64,000 bases of DNA from Lumbricus terrestris (GCA_949752735.1 OX457038.1:24948956-25012955); one strand, 5' to 3'. Shown: positions 36,995 through 49,400, counted from the stretch's first letter. Numbers and translations: made by a program. The notes: a model not told the origin generated them from the letters alone.

Positions 36995-37062
36995 GCAATA
37001 ATTAATTAATTAATTAATTAATCAATTAATTAATTAATTAATTAATTAATTAATTAATTAAC
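36995..37062. repeat. (TTAA)n microsatellite
   Basis: About 65 bases of TTAA with one C interruption, a run of potential piggyBac-type targets. Confidence 0.93.
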
Positions 37063-37235
37063 AAAGGTAACGTATTCGTCTCACACAGTTCTGCTTAACT
37101 ATAAGAGGGGACCATTGATAGACTGGACACGCATCTCAAGAAATCAGCTTCCATTGGCTTATACAATCACACTGACTAAACTAGCTGAGGCTTTCAGCAA
37201 AGATGGCGCCACAGATCCTTCTCATTCTCATTGCA

Positions 37236-37489
37236 GCGACAGAAACTGTTGGTTAGGTGGTCTGGCCATAGGTGAAGGCGACAGAAGCTGTTGGTTAGGT
37301 GGTCTGGCCATAGGTGAAGGCGACAGAAGCTGTTGGTTAGGTGGTCTGGCCATAGGTGAAGGCGACAGAAGCTGTTGGTTAGGTGGTCTGGCCATAGGTG
37401 AAGGCGACAGAAGCTGTTGGTTAGGTGGTCTGGCCATAGGTGAAGGCGACAGAAGCTGTTGGTTAGGTGGTCTGGCCATAGGTGAAGGC
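37236..37489. repeat. 42-bp minisatellite, six nearly identical units
   Basis: The unit contains GCGACAGAAGCTGTTGGTTA and GGTGGTCTGGCCATAGGTGA. Units are almost identical, so the array is young. The 42-bp length keeps both strands open (plus-strand period GDRSCWLGGLAIGE), but the flanks show no gene. Confidence 0.93.
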
Positions 37490-38954
37490 GACGAACCGTC
37501 GTCTCTTGTCGCCTCTGCTGCTGCACGTAATTGACTTTGCGGCCAATGAGAAATTACTGGCTGATCGTTTTCAACTGATAGTGCATATAAACTCTTTGGA
37601 TGAAGATAGCGACTGCGTTCGTAACGACCTCGTGGCACGCCACCTATCGAGTTACATAAGAGACGGCAATGAGGTCTTTAGCGTGTATGAGTAGTACACG
37701 GTCGACAACAGATAGAGGACGTTGCGAGTTATACGCTGCCAGACAATATGACCAATTTAGGGAGGACCCATAATCCATCGCTGCAGCTGATGTTAGACCC
37801 TCGATCGTCTGCCACCGACGGCAAGTAATTCCACGAGATACGTTGTATGGTCTTTAGGGAGATCGGGAGGGAGAGAGGGAAGTATGGAGGGAAGTATGGG
37901 AGAGGAATGGTGGATAATGGAAGGGAGGAAAGGCGATGATCGTCTGGGAGATCGAATATCTACGTGATTACCTATAAGTGAATTCCAGGAAGGGATTTCG
38001 GCTGAAGGAAGAGGGAGAGAGAGGGAGAGGGAGGCCATGGACAAAGATGAAAGATTGGACCTTGGGTCGTTGCAGTTTGAATGCTATTGGCCGCCTAAGT
38101 GTATCGTAGACCAGCGCAGAATATTCTATTTGGTGATCCAGGTAATAGATGCGGACGAAGTCACGTGGTCTTTACTTAAATATATCCCCAACAGATAGAC
38201 GATGCATTGGAATAGGCCTATACATTGTATTCTATATCTGACCAAATTCTATTCTGCTGTGACATAGTACATGAGCCCTTGGGTCAGCTTTGATGTGTGC
38301 AGCAGTAGTACTGTTGCATTGCTATCACAACCCTCGCTACTCAGCATCAAAGCGAACGCGTCTCCGATGAAAATATCTAGTCTCCTGTCAAACGTATCGT
38401 CACCAGCACGCAGTCTATGACTCTATGAGCCATTGTGGAAATGTCTGACTCCTCAAATGTAGATTATGTAGATCTAACTCGCAAGATCAGAGTCCGGCTC
38501 CATGCGCATTTCAATCCAATCGGCTACCTTGTCCTAAAAGTGACTGACTGAAGCGGAAATGTGACGCTATAAGCTTAGACTATAGAGCAATTCAATTCTA
38601 CAACACAACAAAACGACATTCGGAGATGAACAAATCCAGATTCCTTTCGATTTGGTCCACTTCTGTAATAAAAGTGTCTAAAACTCAGAATGTGTCAAAT
38701 CGATCACAATTTCCTTATAATGTACAAATTACATTTTCCCCCTCCAGGTCATGAAAAATGAAAGCAATTAAAACGCGTAGCCTAACGTATACCACTACCT
38801 TGTGATGATATACAGATCAGCCAGAGGGAAGAACAAGTCAGCAGACTGCATGATTTTAAAAGTCCATCAGATCATCTTTGTATAATCTGTGTATATATAA
38901 TATATTCGTCGTTTATCTTCAACTGTTGCTTTTAACATTTTTTTCTCTCTCTAG

Positions 38955-39223
38955 GATGCGCTAATCGTCGTCGTTGGACGATGAGAAGGACGAAGGGCGA
39001 TGATGATGATGATGATGATGATGATGAGTTGGTGGAAGATGTGGAACTGGAAGCAGTCACCAGCAGATCCTCCTTTTCCACCTCATCCATAATGAAGCCG
39101 ATTTCCTCACAGTCGTCGTTCGTCGCAAATTGGTGCGTCATCGTTGAGGCAGATTCGCCCTCTACCGATTGCTCAGCGAAGCGTGTATTCGGCGCTTCAG
39201 CTGTACAGTATACCGCTCTATAG
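38955..39223 (+). CDS. Possible terminal exon with poly-Asp, uncertain
   Basis: A strong acceptor (TTTTTTTCTCTCTCTAG, ending 38954) is followed by a frame open to the stop after 39220. It includes MRRTKGDDDDDDDDDELVED, then Ser-rich sequence (TSRSSFSTSSIMKPISSQSS). The Asp run is a (GAT)n tract, and the opposite strand is also open across it. No family recognised. Confidence 0.22.
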
Positions 39224-39449
39224 AGTAGCTGTGCATGTCTGGCCGCGTGCGTGCATGCACGAATGCGCTGTAGCAGAGGGTAAATGGTCGCGGAATGCAA
39301 GATTTTCCTTTATTATTATGATTGCTACAAGGCCTACTTCGGTGCTTTTCACTTTAGTCTATCGTTATAGAGCCTATATGACTGTCGTCCCAAAGTGCCT
39401 ATGCAAATGAGCGAATTTTATGGACTGTGGCAAAGATGTCTTCATCATA

Positions 39450-39610
39450 ATCATCGTAATCGTAAAATTGTAGCCGTAATCTCGAGATTTCTACAGTGCT
39501 CACAAAAGTGAAGTCGCGAGATCCAGCGTATTCACAGGCGCTTAATCAAAGAAAAATCGATAGGTATAGACTACAATAGAGGGTAATGATCCGGAGGGTC
39601 AGGTATAGGC
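39450..39610. repeat. Dispersed repeat, CACAAAAGCCAAGTCGCG family, copy 2
   Basis: GTAATCTCGAGATTTCTACA, AAGTCGCGAGATCCAGC, TTCACAGGCGCTTAATCAAA and AAATCGATAGGTAT match the copy at 4325-4480 in the same orientation. Confidence 0.7.
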
Positions 39611-39871
39611 AGACTTGACTACCATGTACACCACTGGCTTTGTCAGCCAGATGGAAGACAGTAAAAAAGAGAAGTAGAATAGACAGTGTTTTCATGTGTA
39701 ATGACACCGTTGTTTCCGACAAAAACACTGCACTGCAATTAGCCAGAATATAATGTAGAAAACAGTCCGACCAGAGCCATAGCTCGCACTTAGCTATACG
39801 TACGCGATTGCACATGCCACTTTTGCAATATTTGTTTGATTTGATTGATTGATTTTTTTATTTCTCGCATT

Positions 39872-40000
39872 TGCAACAGTGCCTCTTTAATCTCACTACT
39901 CAGAGGCACTCCCGATTGCAACGCGGAAACTGCATCGGAGTTTCACGCCGAAGCGCAAGAGCAATTGCGAGTGATTCGAAGGACCTGTAGTTCTAGTTTT
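39872..40000 (-). repeat. SINE-like repeat fragment (GCGCC / AGGCGCTCCC family)
   Basis: Read on + it is CACTACTCAGAGGCACTCCC, then GCATCGGAGTTTCACGCCGA and GAGCAATTGCGAGTGA, which matches the minus-strand reading of 27900-28060. Confidence 0.7.
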
Positions 40001-40195
40001 TGCTCAAGGTTCCTACGCTGTGACTTCAGGGTAAATTCGTACCTGGAGCCCTCCGGCTATCGATCTATAGATCTAGATTCAATTCAATTTGAAATAAATT
40101 GAAAGAAAACATAGGCTACACTGTTGTGTGCATCTATAATTTGCAGATTGAAGGACCGCCTTTAAAGATTCTATGACTCAGAAAACTGGTAATCA

Positions 40196-40266
40196 TCAAG
40201 ATAATCATCAAGATAATCATCAAGATAATCATCAAGATAATCATCAAGATAATCATCAAGATAATC
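40196..40266. repeat. 12-bp tandem repeat (AATCATCAAGAT)
   Basis: About six perfect units of AATCATCAAGAT. Confidence 0.92.
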
Positions 40267-41704
40267 TCTGGCGACATCTTCTGAAACACAAAGAATTCCA
40301 GTTGTAATTAGCGGTTATCTGCTGTGACATCTGTAACCCATGAAAAATATCGGCGACGTAAACCTAAACAGTTAAAAAAGTCATAAGAATAAGTCATCAA
40401 CTATTTTGCCACCTAGCGAAGAAAGAGAAAGTAAGACGAATTGCCAGAACATGTCATAACGTCGTACCGTACTCTTCGTCGGTTTCGAAACGGTGGACCA
40501 CTGAAGTTTTAAACTGGGTTCAGCTTCTTGCTATCACAGACGAAGCGTAAATTGAAGAAACCCGAAAATCTAGAAACCCGAAAATCTATGTCGAAATAAG
40601 AATTGTGAAATCATGCCCAACAATTAAGGTCTTAAGAACATTAATTTAACTGTAGTTGGTTGTAAAAAACCTGGATTCATTTTGCCTTTGTTTGAATGTT
40701 TGACAGACGACGTTGCTCTTTAACTATATTAAGTTATTATATTCACTATGTAGGCCTACAGATAGGCCTATATTTAGAATGGACATTCCAATTAATACAT
40801 ACATGTATGTCTAGTCAACAAAATTCGATAAAGCCTATTAGACGATATTAGGCCTATATTCTTTCAGAATTAAATGCAGTTCTCAACCAACAGACTTTTT
40901 AGTTGAGAATTGCATTTAGGTTATTTAATCAACTAATTAAAAGTCTAGGCTATGTCTGTTGTTTCTTTTTTCTAATGTTATTACGACGGCGTTGCTGTCG
41001 CTGCTTTTGCTGTTGTTGTGCAGAATTATGAGACAATGCCGCACGAGTCAACTCACATAATTATATGCACTCTACGTACAATGTGCATGTATGTGTGAGT
41101 CTGCGATGCTCGGCAAAGCAGGACTCGAAAACAACCTTTCAATAGAATTGTGCTGGCCACGAAAATTAGAAGATATTATTAATGATGACAATTATAGAGC
41201 TGGATTTAAGATCTCAGTATCTAATTAATCCACAGAATCTAATGACTTCTAAAGCGCCATTATCATAATGCAGAAGGAATCAATCGATGATCGATACAGG
41301 TTAAATTCTTGTCGAAGTCATCTCTCAATACAGACGCTACAAGCAGAAAATCAATAAGTCAGACCAGCCATAAATCAAGGTAAGCAGCAACATTATCAGA
41401 TGAGTTTTAAGTTATACTTTGAATTAATTTAAGTTTAGAGAAGGCATAAGGCTAAGACCTTTGCAGTTAATTCCAAAACTTTGGATCAGCCGCCGAGAAT
41501 GCCTGAAAAACCTAGCATCGTCTTGGTGCGAACCTCAACAATACAATACAATACAATACAATACAATAGGATAAACACAAAATTAATGCGCATTGATATT
41601 AACTTCAATTCAGAAGGAACACTAGACCACACTACAGACCACAACGATCTCGCAGTTATAGATCTACTCCAGAGGTTTGAGGAGGATTATGTATGAGCAA
41701 TTGT

Positions 41705-41820
41705 CATAGCGCCCTTTAACAAAATACTACTCAGAGGCGCTCCCAGCTACAGCGAATCAGATTTTCACCTCGAAGCGCACGAGCTGTTGCGTGTGAAGGA
41801 CCCATGCATCGGTTTGAGGT
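41705..41820 (-). repeat. SINE-like repeat fragment (GCGCC / AGGCGCTCCC family)
   Basis: TAGCGCCCTTTAAC, CTACTCAGAGGCGCTCCCAG, CACCTCGAAGCGCACGAGC and GTGAAGGACCC repeat the family order. Confidence 0.65.
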
Positions 41821-42076
41821 GGATTCGTCTCGAAGTACCGAACATACCTCTACACCAAAGCACCCATTAGCCTAAATGTGGAATTTCACCGCCACTTCGT
41901 GGATTTTTCGCTGTACAGAAGGTGTCTGTGAGGATTGTAGACCTATCTCTTCCAAGAGAATTGTTCTTTAAGTTTAAGACATGCACAAAAGAGTGCTTTC
42001 ATCATTGGCTTTAGTTCTGATGTGATCCTATTGGTTGGTTGGTATCCCGGTTGTCCGCAAGGCGATTGCTGGTATA

Positions 42077-42927
42077 CAGTGTTTAATCTAGTCCCCCTCC
42101 TCTGGGGGGGAATTGAGGTTTCGGGGGGGGGTAGACAATTAAGCGTCCGAAGGACGCTCGTGATGCGCGCAGCCCCGACACTGAGAGTGGGAGGGGTATG
42201 GGGAGGGGATGCGCCCCTCCCCATCAGAAACTTTTTGAATTTCTATATTGCAATGGCGGCATTTTAAGGTGTCGTCTTAACAAAATAGCTGTACTTTTTC
42301 AGCTGCCCATTAGAAACTTTTAGAATTTCCACATTGCAATGGCAGCATTTTAAGGGGTCATCTTAGTAAAATAGCTGTACTTTTCAGTGGCCCATTAGAA
42401 ACTTTTGGATTTCCACATTGCAATGGCAGCATTTTAAGGGGCCATCTTAACAAAATAGCTGTACTTTTTCAGTGACAGTGACCCATTAGAAACTTTTTTA
42501 ATTTCCACATTGCAATGGCAGCATTTTAAGGGACCATCTTAACAAAATAGCCGTACGTTTTCAGTGACCCATTAGAAAATTTTTGAATTTCCACATTGCA
42601 ATGGCAGCATTTTAAGGTGTCGTCTTAACAAAACAGCTGTACTTCTTCAGTGACCCATTAGAAACTTTTTGAATTTCCACATTGCAATGGCTGCATTTTA
42701 AGGTGTCATCTTAACATGATAGTGTCATATATTATAGTAGTAAATAATGTCATTATAATCATATAATAATAAATAATATCACGGTATATTATAACACTTC
42801 ATGTAAAACAATGATGAAAACAGTAACTAAAAACCAATATCATTTTGTCAAATTTTTCTGGGGGGGAAATGTCAATCCTGGGGGGGGGAACTTTCCCCCC
42901 TCCCAGAGACGTCTAGATTAAACACTG
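42077..42927. mobile_element. CAGTGTTTAATCTAG family, copy B (851 bp)
   Basis: The same TIRs as copy A start at 42077 and end at 42927. The flanking 9-bp direct repeat is GCTGGTATA (42068-42076 and 42928-42936). Six 86-bp units fill ~42235-42715 in the orientation opposite to copy A. The shorter length suggests an internal deletion. Confidence 0.87.
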
Positions 42928-43392
42928 GCTGGTATATTCTACTGTCGGTTCTTCTTAAAATTAGATCCATGCATCGTTGTAATTATGTGTTGCTGTCATC
43001 TCTCCATCTCTCGATGGCATTTGAAAGACATGTATACCTTTCTGAATTTCCGGCAATATATGGTGCAATTTTGTGCCAGACAATTATATCGCTTTCCTTT
43101 CTCCTTGCAATGCGAGATGAACTTGACAAGGAATATAGGTTAATCGAATGAAGGATATTATGGATGGTTAATCGTCAGCATACAATTAATGCAAGGCATA
43201 CTCCAGAGCATTTTCACTATAAAATGAACCTAATGGTTGGTATACATTCGGTTTTTTTGCAAACCGCAATCCGGTGTATCGAGACAGACAAAATAAACCT
43301 AGGCCTAAAGAAAATAAGTGTTAGCGATCAGTCATTGGGTTGAATTGTTAGTTATGCTTTAGTAATGAGTTTACGTAGAACCCGGTAGACAA

Positions 43393-43555
43393 CAGTGGCG
43401 TAGGCAAGAGGGGGGTTTCGGGGGTCAAACCCCCCCATTGGCTCCGGAAAAAAGGTTTTTTTAAGGTTATTTTTCCATTTAAGTAAGAAAAAATAGCAAA
43501 AAACAGGGTTTTCGGCCATAAAACCCCCCATGAAAAATTTCTGGCTACGCCACTG
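43393..43555. mobile_element. hAT-type MITE, CAGTGGCGTAGSCA ends, copy 1 (163 bp)
   Basis: The ends CAGTGGCGTAGGCA and, inverted, CAGTGGCGTAGCCA bear a perfect 8-bp TSD GTAGACAA (43385-43392 and 43556-43563). The interior is a near-palindrome of GGGGTTT / AAACCCC runs. Confidence 0.92.
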
Positions 43556-43564
43556 GTAGACAAA

Positions 43565-45418
43565 GTTCCGGTCATCTTTGCAAGGAAGTTTAAAGTTGTG
43601 CCCTCGTACCCTGCATGAGATTGCGCTTTTTGACGGAAAGAGACGTGAGGATCGTTCTAGGGTATCGTGCAAACAGTGACGGACGCACACAGAATCTTGT
43701 AGAACATCGCAGTTCAAGACTTCAACGTGAATTGATTGATTGGTCAACGAACTGTGTTAGTACAAAGGCGAAGACAAAGCGCAAACCAGCTGAGAGTATC
43801 ACCTGAATGGTCAACCAGTATCACACACGTCAATTAATAAACATTAATTAATTAGATCTGTTAGGTATTCTGTTTATTGTCTATGGAGTTCACAAGGTGA
43901 TTGTGAACGGCAAGTATAGAGAGGTCTCAGTGAAATGATATTTACGATAGAAAGAGAGATGCATTTTATCTAATTAAAGGTGACAATCAATTAGCTCGCA
44001 TATCTTTCAACTTAAGACCCGTTAAACTATCGCTCCAGATTTACTACGAATTTCATCTAAAAAAATCGGGGAAAATAGATGCTGCTCCTGGCGCTGCTTT
44101 TGCTGCTGCTGCTGCTGCTGCAGATTATGAAACTGTTTAATCAGAATTAGCTATAGTGTTTGTGTGACTGAGGGAGATGAGAGCTCCGCCCAGCAGTCGT
44201 TGATCGACATAATTGACTGCAGTACACATCAAAGGCTGGGGAGAAAGCGTCGTCGTCGCCTTGGTTACCGATGTTGGTGCCATTGCAGTGATAACGGTGC
44301 TGCAGGCCAATGATGCTGCCATTGGATGATGGAAACAGAGACTCGTTAAAGGTGGGAGTCTTCTGCGTCTGTGGCTGCTGCCAGTGCCTCAGCATCCACT
44401 TGCTGCAGCTGCTTCAGGAGAAGATGGGTGGTTGGCTGCTCGGATAAAAATAACTACTTTAAATCAGCAGCTGAAACGCAATAGTTGAGCCAATGAAGAG
44501 TGAAGACAGTAAATAGAGAAAACGATATTCAAATAAGAAACGAAAAACAGAACACTAAAGAATAATGTGATAAGATTGCGGTAAGTTATCGACGAACAGC
44601 TAAACGAAGGACAACATTTATTATAAACAGAATTAAATGTCAATCAGCGACAGACGAGATACAACTAATTTCCGATATCTTCAGAATCTTCTTCACCTTA
44701 TTTCAGGTATAATACAACAGCAATAGATCTATACATAACTGGCCGTGCATTCATCGTTTTAATGCGTCAGGACAGAGATAGGCCTAACTCTTGACAGATG
44801 GATAATTCCTATTTACAGTTTACTTTGTTGAATTAATAGCTAATAAACCTACCATACTGATTATATGGATCTAGATCTAAATTCTATTGAATTGCAACTT
44901 TTTCCTTAAACCAAGTCATTCACTGAGCCTCATTGTCGTATAGCCTTCAATTGCTTTCAGCTGTCTTCCAAGTGTCTTACCTAGTCTGCCTTAATTCAAG
45001 TATGATGGATAGGCCTAAGTCTATTTATTTGTTTTCACACAGGAGCAACTTAGTATGCACGAAGAAGTGTTATTATTCTCTAAGATACTGCATATTCCCA
45101 TATTTGCTGAACTAAATTAGGTAAGCCTATCGGGACCTCATTTTGAAGCATCGGTATCTATATAATGGACAGTTTACAAACGCAGAGCTTCTATTTAGCA
45201 GAAGTCTATGTTGAAATGCTCGTGTTCATCTCATAGAAAACAATTCGTCAAGTGCACACGAAGTGTGACGAAATTCTAAACTAAGACGCAGCAAAATATA
45301 CTGTGAGTAAAATGCTTTGATCTCTGTTACACTGGTTTTAATACCATGGAGCGAATACCTTAGGCTTTGAGCGTTCATGGCTCTACATAGGCCTAGTACA
45401 TAGCATAGGCTATTCGAA
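43565..45418. other. No gene recognised
   Basis: A CTG-type triplet tract lies at 44085-44122. A minus-strand frame at 44147-44395 has two NxS/T sequons (NES, NGS) plus NGT but no recognised domain. Confidence 0.5.
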
Positions 45419-46515
45419 ACCGCCGCCAGAGCCGTTTTAAGGCACAGGCACGCGAGGCACGTGCCTAGGGCCCCGCGCAACAGGGGGGCCCCGCGGCGAC
45501 CCAAAATGCTACATTGCATAACAAACTAGCAACATGTTATACGAACTTTAACGTGTGCTAAGCTTAAATTTATTTTACACTTGTAATACAAAGATTGCTG
45601 TGCTCTAGCTGTGCCAGCAGTATAGGCATAGCCTATACGTCCTTCTATCAATATTAATAAACGTAACTATAAATGACACACATGCACATAGAAGGCATGA
45701 ATAGAGTACCGGTACTCTACATCAGAGAACCGGTACTCTACATCAGAGACTGAGAGTTTGAGGCGGAAATAGGGTTACGTTCAGTGTTTAATCTAAGCAT
45801 CTCCAGTGTGGAAGGAACTTCACCCAGAAATGACTACCCAAAACATTTGACCAAATTATAAGTTTGAATTGCTGCTTACATTATTGTATAATACACGAAC
45901 TCTAGTAATATACCGTGATATTATTTACTTTTAATGATATTATGACGATAAAATCTATTAATATAATAATATGATACAATCATGCATATTACAATGAGTA
46001 TAATTTACTGTTAATATTTGTACAAGTACTGTTTGTGTACAACTTATTTTCGCCTTTTTAGTGCTGCCTTTCAAATTTAAAACTGTCGAAATTTCAAAAT
46101 GTTTTGGTACTTGAACACTTAGGCTAGTAAAACAGCATCATTACTACATGGCCTCCAGATTTTGGCGGTTCTTCCTTGGTCTGTGTAACTTTAGTGGCAA
46201 TTCCAAGAACCGTAGGCCTATCCCGGTCAACAATGCAGCCCTTTTTGAGCAACGCGCGGGAATAAGCCAATTCTAATGCAAGAAAGTAGGTCTTATATAA
46301 TTATACATCTGTCTGCGGTTATTCGTAAGGCTATACTGTACCGGTAATGGTCCAGAAGCAGCAGAACTGAGTTGCTGAACTTGATACGTCAAGAAATTAA
46401 CTTTCAACCACTCTTGTAATCAGCACTGAAATAATAATCTGTAATTTTGCTTAGATCCCAGCTTACAATGCTGCATGTATCATTACAATGTGGAAACTGA
46501 ATAAGGGATTATTAT

Positions 46516-47570
46516 CAGTGCCGGCGCTAGCACCCCCCGTACCCCCCGGCCGGGGGGGGCCCCGAGTTTGAAAGGGGCCCCCAAATTTAGCTGGCCATTA
46601 TGCCTATTTGTGACTGTACAGATCCGGTCTGGTGCATGCCTCAACTAACCATATAGCACAGTCATAGCAGACCTAATGCAAATATCATACTGATTTTGAG
46701 CGTAAGTATAAAGCCATTAGAGTTTGAAAGGGGCCCCCAAATTTATCTGGCCATTATGCCTATTTGTGACTGCACAGATCCGGTAGGCATAAAGCCATTT
46801 AAACTAACTCAGGCAATTTCGTCCACTTTCTCAAACACAACGTTTATAAATTGTAACTTATTCTAATTGCTAATTGGACGAGGCCTCAAATTAAAACCTG
46901 CGTGAGGCCCAAATATTAAAACCTGTGTAGGGTCCCCAGATGTCCTTGGTATGTGTCTGATCTCAAGTTTGCAAGGGGCCTCAAATGCAGCTGGTAATTA
47001 TACCTTTCATGACTGTTCATTCCTGAAACCATGCACCGAATTAAGTTTTAATGCAAATCATAAAAAATAATATTACGCAAACCAATAGAGCATTGTCCTT
47101 CAACCAAAGAGGAGACTTTGGTGGGGTGGTGTGGACAAGGGCACGACCCCACAATTTGTGGTTGGGACGGAATCCTTGTATCCCCAATATTTCAGAAATA
47201 TTTCATAGGTATCATCCACTGTCCATCAATTATAATGATCAATTTTGTTAAGATGACAGCCTATAAATGCTGCCATTACAGTTGGCAAATCGGACAAATT
47301 TAAACAATGGAGAGGGGACACTCTGAAGTCCTAAACCACGACTAACAGCATTAAAAAATGAGCATTTTTTGTAAAGATGAGAGATTCAAATTCTACCATT
47401 ACAGGATGGAAATTCCAAAAAATTTAACGATTGGGAGGGGACATTTATTGAAATCTTGCACCATGTCTTCCAGCACTTATATTATGAGAAATTTTGCTGA
47501 GATGACAGCTCAAGGTATGGGGGCCCCAAGTTTCATTTGGGGGGCCTCAGGCACCCTAGCGCCGGTACTG
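46516..47570. mobile_element. Inner element of the nest: hAT-type, CAGTGCCGGCGCTAG ends (1,055 bp)
   Basis: The left end CAGTGCCGGCGCTAGC matches the inverted right end CAGTACCGGCGCTAGGG. A perfect 8-bp TSD ATTATTAT occupies 46508-46515 and 47571-47578. Inside, a block with GGGGCCCCCAAATTTA and CTGGCCATTATGCC occurs twice. No coding sequence was found. Confidence 0.85.
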
Positions 47571-47625
47571 ATTATTATAATTGCAAGAACAATCATTGAA
47601 GTCTTAGACTAGGCTACTCATGTCA

Positions 47626-47661
47626 GCAAGTACCGCCAGTACAAGTACTGGCGGTACTTGC
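47626..47661. repeat. Perfect 17-bp inverted repeat with 2-base centre
   Basis: GCAAGTACCGCCAGTAC, AA, GTACTGGCGGTACTTGC. It lies within copy C of the nested elements, 56 bases right of the inner hAT element. Confidence 0.95.
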
Positions 47662-48938
47662 TCAAATGTTGAGCAATTTTGTTAAGATGACAGCTTAAAA
47701 TGCAATGTGAAAATTCAACAATTTCTGACTGCATGGAGGGACACGTTCCTTTCCCATAGCCCTCCCCTCTCGGCGCCACACGTCTCAGCAATCGACCGAC
47801 AAATAATTGTTCTCCGTCCCCAGAAACCTTGATTTAGCTAGAGTAGATTAGACTCGTGTATATGTTTAGGATTAGGGTTTGAGCCTAGGGCCCCAAAACT
47901 CCTTAAAACGGCCCTGACCGCCGCCGCCACCTAACCGTCACGTCGAAGCCAGTCGATAAGCTCTATTGACTTCCAAATGACTTCGTTCACTTAACGCTTT
48001 GCTCATTGCATTTTGCTGCGGTCTTCCAGAATTAAATAGATTTTTGACGAAAATATTATGGCACCCACGAGCCACAGCGTAACAGGTTAACAGCGTGGCG
48101 CTGCAGGAGTCACTGTCCGCGAGTCGGAACACAAGTTCTTTAGTTGCAACCTGCCTTAGTGGCGTCTGGTATACGCCTACATTGCTTGACGTCATGCAGT
48201 CATTTTAATGTATTGTTATTGAACAGAAACAATTAACTCTTGCTTTTCAGAGTGCTAATTTACTCATTCATTCGTAGCAATTATAAACTGTAATTTACTA
48301 TAACCATAACAAAGTGATTGGTGCTTAAGAAACCATTTTGATCGCCAGAAGCTAGAGTGTAGCCTATACATCGCCATAATATTGAAGGAAGTGTAATTCT
48401 CTATATAAGTGATCTGCTATAGAACAGTGCCCTGCAGTTCGCGTAATATGACAATGTGTGTGCTAGACCTATATAGGCTATAGCCAAATACATGGAAATT
48501 ACAAGTGCTCGTAGATAGAAAATAAAGTGCCTCTATGAATTTAAATTTGAGACCTTAATAATGTACGAAGATCTGTGTCTTATACCATTAGTGAATCCCA
48601 CATATGTTTATTGTCTAGTAGTCTTTTGATTTGATAAGTCCTTGTGACGTTCCCACAGGCATGTGGCTGAGTGTGTACGGTCTTGTCATTTACTAGAAAT
48701 CCCAATTATCCCATGCACAGCATACAGACATAATTACAGGATATGTTCTCATAAGTCATCTTAAGAGCTCTGTTCATTTGAATCTAAACGGTTTATTAAA
48801 GAGCAATAGTCAATCAAATGGTTAGAAGGAAGATAATAATTGGTAACCAATGCTTACTGAACCTCCCACCCGGCGATTTCTTCTTTGCAGAAGCACATGA
48901 TTTGCAATCGAATTTGAATGGTTATTGCCTTAATAGTT

Positions 48939-49400
48939 CCGATGTCACGTAAGAGTATCACCTAATAATCGTATCCCCAGATGAAGAGAAGTTCAAAGAA
49001 GCCACTTCCGCGTGCGCTTATTTTTTCAAATTAGCTTCCATTTGAGTTGTTGTGAACATTGCAGCTAACACGTGTGTTTATTTCTACTAGCTGACTCCGT
49101 CTGCTTTGCTTCTAGAACACCTAGAACATTTGGAACACTGAATAACATTTTGTACCACTGGCTAAATCGGGTTTCCTTGCATTGAACATTGCTAAGAGCA
49201 CCTAAAACAATCAGAGTCACTTAAAATGTTGATTACAGCATAAATTTATCAATTTATTAATACGCATTTTTCAATAATTATACGCTGGAGATAGAAGGGT
49301 TTATACTCACCGGATACTCTACCCGTTATATTCCATCCGCATGGGAGATATTCATCTCCCGGATAGCTTTAGGGAGGATAGAATATCCCGCGACACCGAC
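48939..49400 (+). mobile_element. MITE, GTATCCCC family, copy 2
   Basis: It aligns by eye along its whole length with 24139-24598 in the same orientation: GATGTCACG start, CACTTCCGCGTG, TGATTACAGCAT, CGCATTTTTCAA, and an end in GCGACACCGAC. It is diverged and has lost the long C-runs. Confidence 0.72.

Larger units (their letters stand above)
37540..42060. other. Mostly featureless; repeats only
   Basis: GA-rich tract at 37855-38030, the uncertain 38955-39223 frame, dispersed repeat and SINE-like fragments, the 12-bp repeat at 40196 and an (AATAC)n tract near 41538-41568. Confidence 0.5.
45782..47850. mobile_element. Middle element of the nest: CAGTGTTTAATCTA family, copy C, degenerate
   Basis: It begins CAGTGTTTAATCTAA at 45782 and shares internal sequence with copies A and B (AAACTGTCGAAATTTCAAAATG, TTTTGTTAAGATGACAGCTTAAAATG near 47680). 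The right end near 47840-47855 (AGTAGATTAGACTCGTG) is eroded, so the boundary is approximate and no TSD can be read. Confidence 0.65.
45427..47916. mobile_element. Outer element of a three-level nest: hAT-type, CAGAGCCGTTTTAAGG ends
   Basis: The left end CAGAGCCGTTTTAAGGC pairs with the right end CCTTAAAACGGCCCTG. A perfect 8-bp TSD ACCGCCGC occupies 45419-45426 and 47917-47924. The family looks non-autonomous. Most of its present length is two later insertions. Confidence 0.85.

Noticed and set aside
37115..37534. 139-codon plus-strand frame with GDRSCWLGGLAIGE repeats
   Set aside because: It is produced by the 42-bp minisatellite, and the reverse strand is open in two frames as well.
44147..44395. 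Upstream exon of the D2-like receptor (frame with N-glycosylation sequons)
   Set aside because: It is 15 kb upstream. The receptor exon already has an in-frame stop before its ATG, so a coding upstream exon is unlikely, and no donor was verified.
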